From the NCBI RefSeq assembly GCF_029168945.1, contig NC_083601.1, positions 19,558,160-19,622,159 of the forward strand: 64,000 nt of DNA, in the 5' to 3' direction. The stretch comes from Cannabis sativa. Its lineage: Eukaryota > Streptophyta > Magnoliopsida > Rosales > Cannabaceae. The translations under genes were made by a program, and so were the position numbers. Positions 22,808 through 35,157 of the stretch are shown here, in pieces (the stretch's first letter is position 1; the number at the start of each line of letters is the position of its first letter). The notes below the pieces were generated by a model. The model made no database searches, was not told the origin of the DNA, and saw only the letters and a program-made list of their open reading frames with translations.

Positions 22808-24689
22808 TGTTGGGTTTTATGCCCTAAATAAAACTCTGTTTCAATGTAATCCAGATTATTCAATATCAATAAAGTAACAGAAGTAATTTTTCATTCACTT
22901 GTGTATGTTTTGGTTCACTTAATCAATTGCTTGTCTGTTTGATTTATAAATTCATCCAAACCCCTTTCACATACTTGAACATGTTTATTGTGTTGTCAAC
23001 ACAGTGGAAAATAAACATGACTATGTGAATAAAGTATTCCTAGATTTATCAGAACACTGGGTTTCACTGATATGACAATCTACAACAGAGTTTACTTACA
23101 TTTGGAGAAATGTTATGTTCTTTCCAGAACATAGGTTAAAGTAAAGCTCAGGTTGGATGCATGGAGTATGCATTGGAATGGACCGATATTGAACTTTGAA
23201 TTAGATTTTGAAACTTACCGTAAACATCTATTCAATTCAATATCATAAGTTGATCCTAGATCACATGATCGAAATCCTGATATGGTTAGGCTTAATTTCA
23301 AGAGTATTATTCGTGTTCTTTGATTTGTTAGTTAAACCTAAATCTTTAGTCTGGGCAATACATACATTTTGGGAACACGGTAGTGCGATTGAGTGGGAGC
23401 GCTAACATAAATATGGAATCTATAGCTTCTATCTGGCGAATAGTAAGCAAAGGGTGATTTCCTTCGAGCTTAACCAAACGAGATAAATGATTGAGTACTC
23501 ATTTCACTTAGTTGAAATATCATTTATACAGGGTTAAGTGTTTTAAGGATAAAATACATTGTAGGGTGTTACGGTAATTTAAGTCCCTTTACAGTGTAGA
23601 TAATCCATATAGAGGATCATTGATCACATTAGGATTATAACAATGGATAACTAATCATGTGTCTATATGGTGGAACATATAGAGCATTCTATATACTGAG
23701 AGTGCAATTCTGAGTTCTATGTGTGGATTCAACGAAGAATTAATAAGTCAGTGAATTTAAGTGGTAAATTCTAGATCTGCTTATTGGAAGCTCGGATATA
23801 TAGACCCATGGTCCCCTCACTAGTTGAGATGATATTACTTGTAAGACTCATTTAATTGATTTTAATTAATCAATTAAAAATTCTCAAGATGGACTTGTCT
23901 ATTTGAGAATTTAGCACTTATTAAGGGCAAAACAGTAAATAGAGATTTTGAAGGGCATATTTATTAATTAGGAAACTTTAATTAGTTTCATTATTAATAA
24001 AATAAATGATAATATATTATTTGATAATTAATTTTAATTATTAAATAATTAGATTTGTCATTAATATGGTTGAACAATGGAATTGGCAGTTTTTCACAAA
24101 ACAGGAAACTATCAGTGTAGGAAAAGGAAAGTTGGAAAAGTGGCAAGCCTTGTTTCCACAATGCCTAGGCCGGCCACTTAGCTTCCTTTTCCCTTTGATT
24201 TTTTCAATTCCAAATGTCAATCATAGCCCTTGGTGGTCTTCTATAAATAGAAGGCAAAGGCTTCAGAGTTACACACATCTGTACAACCTTTTCACAGCAT
24301 TATTCTGAAAGAATTTTCTCTCAGAAAATTCTCTCTGAGCCGCCACCCTCTCTCTCTCTCTTCCTTCACTGTTTCGAAATGTATAAGTGCTAGAGTAGTG
24401 CCCACACACATCAAGTAATACCTCAATCATAGTGAGGAAGGCTGTGTAGATTTCAGAGACAACAAAGAAGGACTATCGGGCTCAGATCTTGATTATACTC
24501 TGCTACAGAAAGGAATCAAGGGTTAGAGATCTGAGTGGGAGGAGACATATATATTCCGCTGCAATCACTGTAAGATTTCTGATACTCTTATGTGTTTAAT
24601 TTCATATCGTTTTTAGAAGTTCATATTTAGGTCGTTAAATCAACATACTTGTGAGTAGATCTAAGTTCCTGGTAAAATAACTTCCAACA
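22808..24689 (+). repeat. 3' LTR of copia element A
   Basis: 1882 bp, TGTTGGG to CCAACA, followed by the TSD copy cttgg (24690-24694). It differs from the 5' LTR at roughly a dozen positions counted by eye, plus the CT-repeat length. Confidence 0.95.
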
Positions 24690-27661
24690 CTTGGAATATT
24701 TTAGGAAGAGGGTTTGGAACCCTAGTGCCTAGTGGGGAGTTGGTGGTCTCTAATAGGCGTAGTAGGTCTATGCCCGTTAGAATTGAAGATAGGGAGTTAA
24801 GTGCTGACCTTATAGAACTGGAATTAACTGAGTTTGACATTATATTGGGAATGGATTTTCTATCCAAGTATTCGGCCGGTATAGATTGTAGGCGTAAAAT
24901 GGTGACTTTTCAGCCGGACGGTGAAGATCCATTTGTTTATGTTGGATCAGTTCAGGGGTCTTGGATCCCGGTTATTTCTGTACTGAAGGCTAGAGATTTA
25001 CTATGCAATGGCTGTGTAGGATTTCTAGCGGTGGTTTTTGACTCCAGCAGACCTGAAACATTTGGGCCTGAGGCAGTCAGGGTGGTGAAAGATTTTCTTG
25101 ATGTGTTTCCCGAGGAGTTGCCGGGATTGCCGCCATAGCGAGAGATTGATTTTGTAATTGATTTGGCACCTGGAGTCGAACCTGTTTCTAAAGCTCCATA
25201 TAGGATGGCTCTAGCAGAACTCAAGGAGCTTAAGTTACAACTTCAGGGGATGCTTGACATTGGGTTTATCCAACCCAGTGTATCGCCCTGGGGAGCTCCG
25301 GTTCTATTTGTGAAAAAGAAGGATGGTTCCCTCAGAATGTGTATCGATTATCAGGAACTAAACAAGCTGATGATTAAGAACAAGTACCCGTTGCCCAGAA
25401 TCGACGATCTGTTCGATCAGCTTTAGGGAAAGACAATGTTTTCAAAGATTGATTTACGGTCTGGTTATTATCAACTTAGAATTCGAGAGGAGGACATACC
25501 GAAGACTGCTTTTAGAACCAGATATGGGCACTATGAGTTTTTGGTAATGTCATTCGGATTGACTAATGCTCCTGCAGCCTTTATGGATCTCATGAATAGG
25601 GTATTCAAGGATTTCCTCGATAACTGCGTTATAGTGTTTATCGATGACATTCTTGTATACTCTCAGTTAGAAAAGGAGCACGAGCATCATCTCCGAATAG
25701 TATTGCAGCGACTTAGGGATCACAAGTTGTATGCAAAGTTTAAAAAGTGTGAATTCTGGTTGTTTGAGGTGTCCTTTCTGGGTCATATTGTTGGAAATAA
25801 TGGAATTATGGTTGATCCAAACAAGGTAGAATCAGTGAAGAACTGGCCGAGGCCCAAGTCTATGACGGAAGTTCGAAGTTTTCTCGGATTAGCAGGATAT
25901 TATCGGCGTTTTGTCGAAGGAATTTCTAAACTTTCTATGTCCCTAACCGAATTGACCAAGAAAAATCAGAGATTTGTGTGGTCAGATAAGTGTGAAACAA
26001 GCTTTCAGGAGATGAAGCAACGTTTGATAACAGCTCCGGTGTTAGCTTTGCCATCAGATCAAGAGAAATTTGTGGTGTACTGTTATGCATCCAGACAGGG
26101 TCTGGGATGTGTTCTGATGCAAACTGACAGAGTCATAGCCTATGCCTCTCGTCAATTGAAAGATTATGAGCAGCGCTATCCAACTCATGACTTAGAGCTT
26201 GCTGCTGTGGTTTTTGCTCTAAAGATATGGCGACATTATCTTTACGGTGAAAAGTGTGAGATTTATACTGATCATAAAAGTCTCAAATACTTTTCCACCC
26301 AGAAAGATTTGAATATTAGGCAGAGAAGGTGGTTGGAGTTGGTTAAGGATTACGGTTGTGAAATTTTGTATCATCTCAGGAAAACCAATGTTGTGGCTGA
26401 TGCTTTGAGTAAAAAGGGTTTCGGGCAAGTTTGTACTACTGTTCTGTTAGCCCTTAACTAGTCTCTGAAATGGTTAACGCAGGGATTTAATTCGTAGTTG
26501 GAAAGTTACACAGTTTAACACTTCAATCTGATCGATTAGAAAGAATTGGAAAAGCGCAATTGGAATATCCTGAGTTAGTTAAGGTTCAAGACGATGTAAT
26601 GGTCGGTCGGCCTAGAGGTATTTCAGTCTCGAACAGTGGAATGTTATTATACAAAGCTCGAGTTTGTGTTCCTAGTGTTGATGAGCTTAAGAAAGAAATA
26701 CTGGATGAAGCTCACACCACGCCTTATTTGTTGCATCCGGGAACCACCAAGATGTATCAGGATTTGAAACCCTAATTCTGGTGGTATGGGATGAAAAGAG
26801 ATGTGGTGGACTACGTGTCCAAGTGTTTAACCTGCCATCAAATTAAAGCTGAACATCAAAGGCCGGCAGGGTTATTGCAACTTTTAGTTCTTCCAGAATG
26901 GAAGTGGGAGGACATTGCAATGGACTTCGTAACTGGATTGCCTAGAACTACAGGGATGTATGATTCAGTATGGGTCATCGTGGACAGATTCACAAAATCA
27001 GCTCACTTTTTACCAGTGAAAGTTACATATTCAGTGGATCAGTACGCTGAATTGTATGTGAAGGAGATAGTTCGTCTCCATGGAGCCCCTAAATCTATTG
27101 TGTCAGATAGGGATCCAAAGTTCACATCAAAGTTTTGGGTAAGTCTTTAGAAGGCTATGGGTACCAAGTTAAAGTTTAGCACAACCTTTCACCCTCAGAC
27201 TGATGGTCAGTCAGAAAGAACTATTCAGATTTTGGAAGACTTACTGCGAGCTTATGTCATGGACTTTGAGGGTTCATGGAGTAAGTACTTGCCTTTAATT
27301 GAATTCTCCTACAACAATAGCTACCAGAGTACAATAGGGATGGCTCCCTACGAGATGTTATATGGTAGAAAATGTCGTTCTCCTATTCATTGAGACGAGA
27401 CGGGAGAAAGGAAGTACTTGGGTCCAGAGTTAGTGCAGAGGACCAATGAAGCTATTGATAAGATCAAGGCTCGGATGCTTGCTTCTCAAAGAAGGCAGAA
27501 AAGTTATGCTGATCTGAAGCGCAGAGATGTTACATTTCAGGCAGGGGAACATGTTTTCCTGCGGGTATCACCAATGAAAGGTATTAGGCGCTTCGGGAAG
27601 AAGGGTAAGTTAAGCCCTAGGTTCATTGGGCCATTTCAGATACTCGAGAAAGTCGGGCAGG
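24690..27661 (+). pseudogene. Tekay-like pol: protease end, RT, RNase H, integrase (decayed)
   Basis: Resumes the host polyprotein. Protease ends in DIILGMDFLSKY. RT has [33 protein letters not shown] and the catalytic [10 protein letters not shown]. RNase H has the [21 protein letters not shown] and [10 protein letters not shown] motifs. Integrase has HPGTTKMY with CLTCHQ and the D-D-E residues in MDFVTGLP, SDRDPKF and GQSERTI. In-frame stops end at 25138, 25426, 26461, 26775, 27150 and 27393, and a frameshift lies between 26461 and 26560. The Athila-like insertion at 27662 cuts the end of integrase; the chromodomain follows at 33943. Confidence 0.92.
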
Positions 27662-28882
27662 TGTTACGAAAATTCTGTTTATCACGCAAGTGTACGTATC
27701 AAGTAGTATCTCACGCAAGTGAGGTCGAACCACAGGGAATTGGATTAAGTACTACTAAACTATACTTATGATTCTATTTGGTAAAATAACAAGTTTGCAA
27801 TTTTAAAAGTAAATAACTCAGAAATTAAAGAGAAAATAAACGAAGATTAATCAAGATGAGAGATTAGGGAGGTGAATCCTGTTGATAAGCTACCTATGTT
27901 AATACCTAATTGCTATCCTTATCTCAATGTGAAAGACAGATTATAAATTAACCTAACTCCTTTCAGATCTTTTAGGTTCTAAATAATATGTTCTCTAATT
28001 AACTTCTTAATTAGATCAACACAAAATCAGCATTAAGCAATAATCTATTAGTCACTAAGGCTATGTAAATACTTTCGTTTTACATCAAAACCTAGACTAT
28101 CCAAATTTTAGCATTCCCAATTCTCACTTTTCAGATTTTGAATTAGGATCATAGAACATGTAAAAGGTGATCAAGCTTGCACATGAAATTAAACACAAAT
28201 AAAGATAATATTCACACATAAGATGAAGGAATGGCAATTATTTATTAACTAGGCATAAACTTAAACAACAATCATCATCCTCCCTTATTGGGAAATTTAG
28301 TTCATAATAACTCTAAAAACATCCATGATTAATTCAGAAATAAAAACAAACATAAAGATGAATAAAAGGGTAAAAGAAAGAAACTAGAAGGTGGTATCGC
28401 TTCGGGTCTTAAAGATAGCTTTCTCTCCACTTGCCTCCACTATTAGGTCTGTTTTTGCTTAGATCTGACCTTCAATGTCGTATTCCTTATATAGGGATGA
28501 GTGGTGAGCCTCCAATTGAGTGAAAAATCAAAATTAGGTCAAATCTGCGATTTCCGTACATAGTCGCGACTAGCATTTAAGCTCGTCGCGACTACAGGCA
28601 AAACTCGAAAAACCGAGTTTCTGCCTAACTTACGAAGTCGCGACCAGGAAAAAGGGTCGCGACCTGGCTCTCTGGAGGTCGCGACTACTGACACTTCTGG
28701 AACCGAATTTTCCAATTTTTCCAAGTTTATCCCAGTTTTTCGCCATTTGACTGAATTCGAGCTTTAACACCCCGGGAACCTGAAATAATGAAAATCAAGC
28801 GTAAAACTGCTCCAAAAGACACCAATAGACGAGATAATGCTAACTTTAAAGACCCGAAATATAGGTTTATTATAACCTAACA
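27662..28882 (-). repeat. 3' LTR of the Athila-like element
   Basis: 1221 bp. It contains a minus-strand TATA box (TATATAAG, complement of 28486-28493) and five copies of the palindrome GTCGCGAC between 28563 and 28685. Confidence 0.95.
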
Positions 28883-30149
28883 AATTCCCCCAAACTAGAT
28901 TCTTACTCGCCCCCGAGTAAGATAAAAAAACTAACTACGCTATCAGATAATCACTATGCTGCTGACTCATGCTCTGTTTTCTTCTTTGCATAAACTAGAA
29001 TTTTGATTCTACTAACTCTAACAATTAACTCGGATGCTCAATTAATAACACTGTGTACAACTGCAACAATCTACTCAAGTATGAAACATCGTTATAAAAG
29101 TTTTACTCTTTCCATTAGTTCCACAACCCGATAACTCATAAGCTTGCATGTTTACCTTTCTCCACTAATGTTGACAGTATCCTTTGGAATCATTAGGTCT
29201 TTTCAAGGCTTCGGTAATATGGCTCAGATATTCAGGGATAGGCAAGAGACAATTTTGGCTCAAGATATCATAAGCACACAAACAGAACCCCCAAGCTTTT
29301 ACTTTTCTTTTTCTAAACCCCATACTGTTCCCAAGTTGACCAAGATTGAGAGAAGATATATTTATTATTTTCCAACATCACTGAAATCATATTCTTTACT
29401 TCTTTTTTTTTCAATGTTTTTTTTTTCGAGTATTTTTTTTTCAGTGACATTGAATTACACAATTTTTTTGTTTTTTTTTCCTTTCTTCTCAATCTTACAA
29501 AAAATTTTCTCCCTCTCACTATTTCGTCACACTAAATGTTTCTTTTCCCCCAAACTAATCATATAGCTTATGATATCATGGATAATCATGGTGAGAACAA
29601 AAATTAATAGTGTGGTTGCAAAATTTCAAATCAGTGGGTGAAAACTCAACAAGTTAAGGCTCAAAAGGGTAACTAGGGATACACATTATGGTAGGCTTGA
29701 AAGGCTCAAACTATCCAACAAATGCCTAAGTCATATTCCAATTGAACACTATCAAGGATTTCGCCTCAAAAGAATAAACATGCAAGTTCTAAGCTATCCT
29801 GTCCATCTTACCACAAACCATAGTAAAACAGTTATAACAATTTTCACAAATTGAGTATTTGCAGAAAAAACACAGGTTTCTAAGCATCCAAACTAATCCA
29901 AAGAGTTAACAAAATCAAGCACACAGTTATTTTATAGATTCAGATCACATCACACTAATCAGCAGTATACAACTATCATCAAGCTTATTGCCATTCCTTG
30001 ACTAAAACAAAAAAACTAAAACAGAAAATTAAAATGCAGAAATTAAAGTGCAGAATTTAAAAAATTTTAAGCCTCTCCCCCTAAACTAAATACTACATTG
30101 TCCCCAATGTATACAGTAAAATGCAGAGAGAAGAAACTTACCTGAGACC
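28883..30149 (-). other. Non-coding tail of the Athila-like element where pol would be
   Basis: About 1.27 kb between the protease stop and the 3' LTR, with no RT or integrase similarity in any frame. A T-rich plus-strand stretch (29400-29500) gives a spurious open frame. The segment ends at the purine tract next to the LTR. Confidence 0.7.
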
Positions 30150-31301
30150 CTATCGGAAAGGGTTAGGTGGACCCTTTTCATCCAAAAGAGCCCTCGTACT
30201 AAATGAAGAAAATTGACCACCAATAGTGTTGATTTCAGAGTTTTGCACAAGAGTAAGCTCACCTTCAGAACTACCACACATCAATCTTTTCCAACGATGC
30301 TGAATCGTTCGAAGTCGCTCTTTAGGCTTTGCTTTCTTCTTATCAGCTTTAACAAAAGAACCCTTCACCATCTCAATCTTGCAACAGGTAGGAATGTTGG
30401 TTGGGGCAAAAACATTAAAATTGACCTCTTCATCTTGCACTCTCAACTTTAACTCTCCCTTTTGAACATCTATTAATGCTCGGCCCGTGGCTAAGAATGG
30501 TCTTCCCAAAATAATGGGAATAGTTGAATCTTCCTCCATATCAAGAATTAGGAAATCAGCAGGGAAGATAAACTTACCAACCTTCACCAGTACATCTTCA
30601 ATTATCCCACGAGGATGAGTCAAAGAACGATCTGCCAGTTGTAAAGTCACTGTTGTAGGCTTTGCTTTTCCCAATCCTAGCCTTTTGAAGACAGACAATG
30701 GCATTAGATTAATGCTTGCTCCCAAATCACACAGAGCTTTGGTTTCCACCGAACCCCCTATAGAGCATGGAATATTGAAACTACCCGGATCTTTAAGCTT
30801 GGGCGGTAGTTTCTTTTGCAAAATGGCGCTACACTCCTCAGTTAATGCCACTGTTTCATAGTCCTCCAATTTTCTCTTCTTAGACAATATCTCCTTCATG
30901 AACTTCACATAACGGGGCATTTGTTCCAAGGCTTCAGCAAAAGGAATGTTGATGTGTAGTCTTTTGAAGACCTCTAGTAATTTGGTGAACTGCTTGTCTA
31001 GACTTGACTTTCTGAGCCTCTGAGGATAGGGTATTTTCACATGGTGATCAATGCTAATTGGTGGAGACTGTTGTGGTTGTGTTGGGCTATCAGTAGCTTT
31101 CTCTGATGTTGGCGTTGGGGTTGGCTTTGGTTGAGCTTCATTCTCCTTATTTACATCAATTGGTTGTGTCAATTCAGGCCCATCATACTTCTTACCGCTC
31201 CTCAGGGTAATTGAATTGCAGTTTTCCTTAGGATTAATTTCAGTTGTACTAGGCAAATTTCCTTGAGGACGGGTTGCTACCTGAGTTGCTAATTGGCCCA
31301 T
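30150..31301 (-). pseudogene. Athila-like protease region
   Basis: An open frame reading GQLATQVATRPQGNLPS at its start, then LRSGK, a proline-rich linker, FVxMKEILSKKRKL-like wording and an aspartic protease with active site DLGASINLMPLSVF and ILGRPFLATGRALID. It ends shortly after the protease (NPFR) instead of continuing into RT. It is out of frame with the upstream gag segment, with the shift near 31290-31315. Protease identity is clear; whether it is ever translated through the frameshift is unknown. Confidence 0.85.
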
Positions 31302-32556
31302 CTGAGTACGCAGTGTCTTTAATGGAAGATCTAGTTTCAGTCATGAATTGTAGCAATAAATCTGTCTGCAAACCAGAATTTCCACCAGAGGTTTGTTGCT
31401 GATTAAACTGTTGATTCTGATTCTGGTTCTGATTTCGTTGCTGATAGAACCCACTGTTTCTTCGGTTATTACCCTGGTTGAACCCATAGATGTTGTTGTT
31501 GTTCTGTGAATAGTTTCCAATGGCTTTAGCTTCATCCATTGGCAAATCATCCACATCAGCTTAGCATTCTGAAAAGTGATGGCTTCCCCCACATAACTCA
31601 CACACAACTTGGGCTTGTTTAGCTTGCCCTGCAATTATCTTTGTCAATGCCTCAACCTGTGCTGTCAACTTGGTGATGGCATCGACCTCTAACACACCAG
31701 CTACCTTTTTTGATTGACTCCTCTCAGTTGGCCACTGTTGATTGTTTAGAGCCATCTCTTCCAATAGATCATAAGCCTCATTAGCACTCTTCCTCATAAA
31801 GGCTCCTCCAGCTGCAGCATCTATTAAAGTTCTTGTATTTCCTACCAACCCATTGTAGAAGTTGTGGACCAGCATCCACTTCTCTATACCATGGTGAGGG
31901 CACTTTCTGATCAGATCTTTAAACCTCTCCCAAGCCTCATGGAGAGATTCATTATCTTGTTGGCAGAAGTTATTAATTTCTCCTCTCAGCTTTGCAGACT
32001 TGGCTGGAGGAAAGAACTTTGACAAGAATTTCGTTGCCAGATCATTCCAGGTGGCGATAGAGTTGGGTGGCAAGGAGTTTAGCCAACTCTTGGCTCGCTC
32101 TCTAAGAGAGAATGGGAACAGTCTCAGTCGAATAGCATCATCACTAACTCCATTAACTTTAAAGGTTTCACAAAGTTCCATGAAGTTAGAGAGATGCAGA
32201 TTAGGATCTTCAGAAGGGAGGCCACCAAACTGAACTGAAGACTGCACCATCTGAAGTATGGCAGGTTTGATCTCAAAGTTGTTTGCATCCACTGCCGGTG
32301 GCCTGATACATGATTGTACTCCCGTCAGAGTAGGGAGAATGTAATCTCTCAAGCTGCGGCCATTAGCTTGATCTTCTACTGCGCCACCATTGTTACCGTT
32401 GTTGCCTCCATTGTTTGCAGCATTGGCAGCCATGATGTCTGAAGTTTCAGCAGTTGCTGAAACTCCCTCTTGCCTCTTGTTCTTTCGGTTTCTCCTACAA
32501 GTTTTCTCGATTTCGGGATCAACTGGTAATATCACTGCTTGTCCTTGACGACGCAT
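31302..32556 (-). pseudogene. Athila-like gag, one stop then a frameshift
   Basis: The ATG complement at 32554-32556 starts MRRQGQAV, typical for the start of Athila gag. The capsid domain follows ([55 protein letters not shown]). A short Cys/His cluster ([13 protein letters not shown]) acts as the zinc knuckle. A TAA stop at 31561-31563 follows that cluster; the same frame stays open beyond it through a Gln/Asn-rich linker to about 31302, where a frameshift leads into protease. Confidence 0.85.
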
Positions 32557-32680
32557 ACACTTATGATTCTTGAAATAGATCAAGAAATTATTGCAAGAAA
32601 AAGGTTAGAAAAATCAGCAAGAGAAAATATACCAAAGTAGAAGTTAGTATAATTTTGTGTAATATCAATCTTTAAACAAT

Positions 32681-32698
32681 TCCCCGGCAACGGCGCCA
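32681..32698 (-). other. Primer binding site, tRNA-Asp type
   Basis: On the minus strand TGGCGCCGTTGCCGGGGA follows the 5' LTR after a short spacer. It matches the Asp-type PBS known from Athila elements. Confidence 0.85.
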
Positions 32699-32704
32699 AA
32701 AACT

Positions 32705-33937
32705 TGTTACGAAAATTCTGTTTATCACGCAAGTGTACGTATCAAGTAGTATCTCACGCAAGTGAGGTCGAACCACAGGGAATTGGATTAAGTACTACTA
32801 AACTATACTTATGATTCTATTTGGTAAAATAACAAGTTTGCAATTTTAAAAGTAAATAACTCAGAAATTAAAGAGAAAATAAACGAAGATTAATTAAGAT
32901 GAGAGATTAGGGAGGTGAATCCTGTTGATAAGCTACCTATGTTAATACCTAATTGCTATCCTTATCTCAATGTGAAAGACAGATTATAAATTAACCTAAC
33001 TCCTTTCAGATCTTTTAGGTTCTAAATAATATGTTCTCTAATTAACTTCTTAATTAGATCAACACAAAATCAGCATTAAGCAATAATCTATTAGTCACTA
33101 AGGCTATGTAAATACTTTCGTTTTACATCAAAACCTAGACTATCCAAATTTTAGCATTCCCAATTCTCACTTTTCAGATTTTGAATTAGGATCATAGAAC
33201 ATGTAAAAGGTGATCAAGCTTGCACATGAAATTAAACACAAATAAAGATAATATTCACACATAAGATGAAGGAATGGCAATTATTTATTAACTAGGCATA
33301 AACTTAAACAACAATCATCATCCTCCCTTATTGGGAAATTTAGTTCATAATAACTCTAAAAACATCCATGATTAATTCAGAAATAAAAACAAACATAAAG
33401 ATGAATAAAAGGGTAAAAGAAAGAAACTAGAAGGTGGTATCGCTCCGGGTCTTCAAGATAGCTTTCTCTCCACTTGCCTCCACTATTAGGTCTGTTTTTG
33501 CTTAGATCTGACCTTCAATGTCGTATTCCTTATATAGGGATGAGTGGTGAGCCTCCAATTGAGTGAAAAATCAAAATTAGGTCAAATCTGCGATTTCCGT
33601 ACATAGTCGCGACTAGCATTTAAGCTCGTCGCGACTACAGGCAAAACTCGAAAAACCGAGTTTCTGCCTAACTTACGAAGTCGCGACCAGGGTCGCGACC
33701 AGGAAAAAGGGTCGCGACCTGGCTCTCTGGAGGTCGCGACTACTGACACTTCTGGAACCAAATTTTCCAATTTTTCCATGTTTATCCCAGTTTTTCGCCA
33801 TTTGACTGAATTCGAGCTTTAACACCCCGGGAACCTGAAATAATGAAAATCAAGCGTAAAACTGCTCCAAAAGACACCAATAGACGAGATAATGCTAACT
33901 TTAAAGACCCGAAATATAGGTTTATTATAACCTAACA
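32705..33937 (-). repeat. 5' LTR of the Athila-like element
   Basis: 1233 bp, 12 bp longer than its partner because one GTCGCGAC-containing block is duplicated (six palindrome copies, 33606-33740). Minus-strand TATA box TATATAAG at 33536-33529. Confidence 0.95.
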
Positions 33938-33942
33938 GCAGG

Positions 33943-34234
33943 TAGCATATCGGCTAGCCTTACCACCAGCGTTATCGGCTGTTCATGACGTATTTCACAT
34001 CTCTATGTTAAGGAAATACGTGTCAGACCCGACTCATGTCTTGAGTTATGAAGCCCTTGAACTACAACCAGACTTATCCTATGAAGAGCAACCTGTACAG
34101 ATTTTGGATAGAAAGGAAAGAGTTCTTCGGAACAAGACTATTGCACTAGTTAAGGTGCTCTGGAGAACCAGTAAGGTGGAAAAAGCCACCTGGGAATCGA
34201 AGTCGGATATGAGAACTCAATATCCAGAGCTATT
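33943..34234 (+). pseudogene. Tekay-like integrase C terminus with chromodomain
   Basis: The end of the host polyprotein, open from the Athila insertion to the Tat insertion. It shows VFHISMLRKYVSD, the conserved join after integrase, then a chromodomain-like segment VKVLWR...VEKATWESKSDMRTQYPELF. Chromodomains of this lineage are thought to guide integration toward heterochromatin by binding modified histone H3. The Tat element interrupts the frame at 34235, just at the end of the domain. Confidence 0.88.
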
Positions 34235-35098
34235 TGTTATAGTGAGATTCCTCTCACCTAGAAACTCGAGACCAGACTCCTATTTAAAGGACACGTGTAT
34301 TCAGCCTTCCAATGAAAGCCGAATTGTCCAAGAGAGACTCCTCGATGTTCCAACCTCGCCCAAGATAAAACCAGCGAGATACTGCGAGTACGACCTAAGT
34401 CGAATCGCATAACTTTAACTCACATTATACAGGATGGATCCAACTCGCATGTGTCAGTACATATGCGAGTATCCTCTCTTTATTTCTGCGAAAGCATAGA
34501 GATCAACTCTCTATGATGCGATTTGGTCCCTACGATCCAATGGCCTCGATAAACCGATAGACTCGCGTGTCTAGGTTCTATCAGCTCGACATGCGATGTC
34601 TACAAGAGGCAATTACCTAAGGGCGCGGACGTTCCAAACGTACTGATGACCCTGCGAGCTCAACAACGGAACATGAACGGTCAACTCGTAGATGCGGAAG
34701 ACGCACACGTTGATAGACTTAGTAATTGTCATTCATTTATTAATGTTAACGTTGCTTGGGTTTAATTATTGCAATTCAATATGTAAATAATGGATTAACA
34801 ATGAATGTGATCCTTGTGTAACCGATTGGACACCAGCTTTGTATATAAAGAGGTGATCCACCATGAAATGGCACCTACGAATCCTTTGCTACAGTGGACT
34901 AAGCAGATCATAATCTGACTGAACCACTATAATTCTCTGTCTTACTGTTGTTTTCCAGTTTTTTGTTGATTGTTTATCCATTCCCAGTCGAGTACTCGCC
35001 ATTCTAGGTTGAATACTCGCACTTGTCATTACCCATAAAATTCTCTTTCATATTAATAAAATAATATAATTTGGTGTTGCAAAATTCACTCGACAACA
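34235..35098 (+). repeat. 5' LTR of the Tat element
   Basis: 864 bp, same length as the 3' LTR. TATA box TATATAAA at 34842-34849. CpG-containing gcgag words are unusually frequent compared with the flanks. Confidence 0.95.
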
Positions 35099-35099
35099 T

Positions 35100-35116
35100 T
35101 TGGCGCCGTCTGTGGG
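35100..35116 (+). other. Primer binding site of the Tat element
   Basis: TGGCGCCGTCTGTGGGA begins two bases after the LTR. The first bases match the Asp-type PBS seen in the Athila-like element; the second half differs, so the exact tRNA is uncertain. Confidence 0.75.
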
Positions 35117-35157
35117 AATCGACTAAGATTTCATTCATTTCAAAGAACAATATCATC

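Larger units (their letters stand above)
12322..24689 (+). mobile_element. Ty1/copia element A (Angela/Tork-like)
   Basis: 12,368 bp including a nested solo LTR (19550-21857). It has LTRs starting TGTTGGG and ending CCAACA, TSD cttgg (12317-12321 and 24690-24694), a Met-type PBS, a long untranslated leader, gag with zinc knuckle, then protease, integrase, RT and RNase H in copia order, and a purine tract before the 3' LTR. LTR size (about 1.88 kb) and RT wording around LYVDDILIIG resemble the Angela/BARE group. By eye the LTRs differ at roughly a dozen positions, so insertion is fairly recent, but the coding region is already broken by frameshifts and one stop. Confidence 0.93.
27662..33937 (-). 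mobile_element. Athila-like Ty3/gypsy element with gag-protease only
   Basis: 6276 bp on the minus strand, TSD gcagg (27657-27661, 33938-33942). Its LTRs, in its own sense, run TGTTAGG to CGTAACA. It has an Asp-type PBS at 32681-32698, gag and protease, then about 1.3 kb of non-coding DNA and a purine tract (complement of aaattcccccaaac, 28883-28896). No RT, RNase H or integrase is present, so it is non-autonomous and would need proteins from a relative. The LTRs differ by about five substitutions and one 12-bp indel by eye, the lowest divergence among the LTR elements here. Athila assignment rests on gag wording and the PBS. Confidence 0.9.

Noticed and set aside
28563..28685. Regularly repeated GTCGCGAC as a CRISPR-like array
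   Set aside because: Repeat is 8 bp, spacing is irregular, and it lies in a plant LTR; it is a palindrome cluster.
29144..29566. 140-codon plus frame with Phe-rich text
   Set aside because: It is produced by T-rich runs in the non-coding tail of the Athila-like element; no domain and no ATG-linked gene context.
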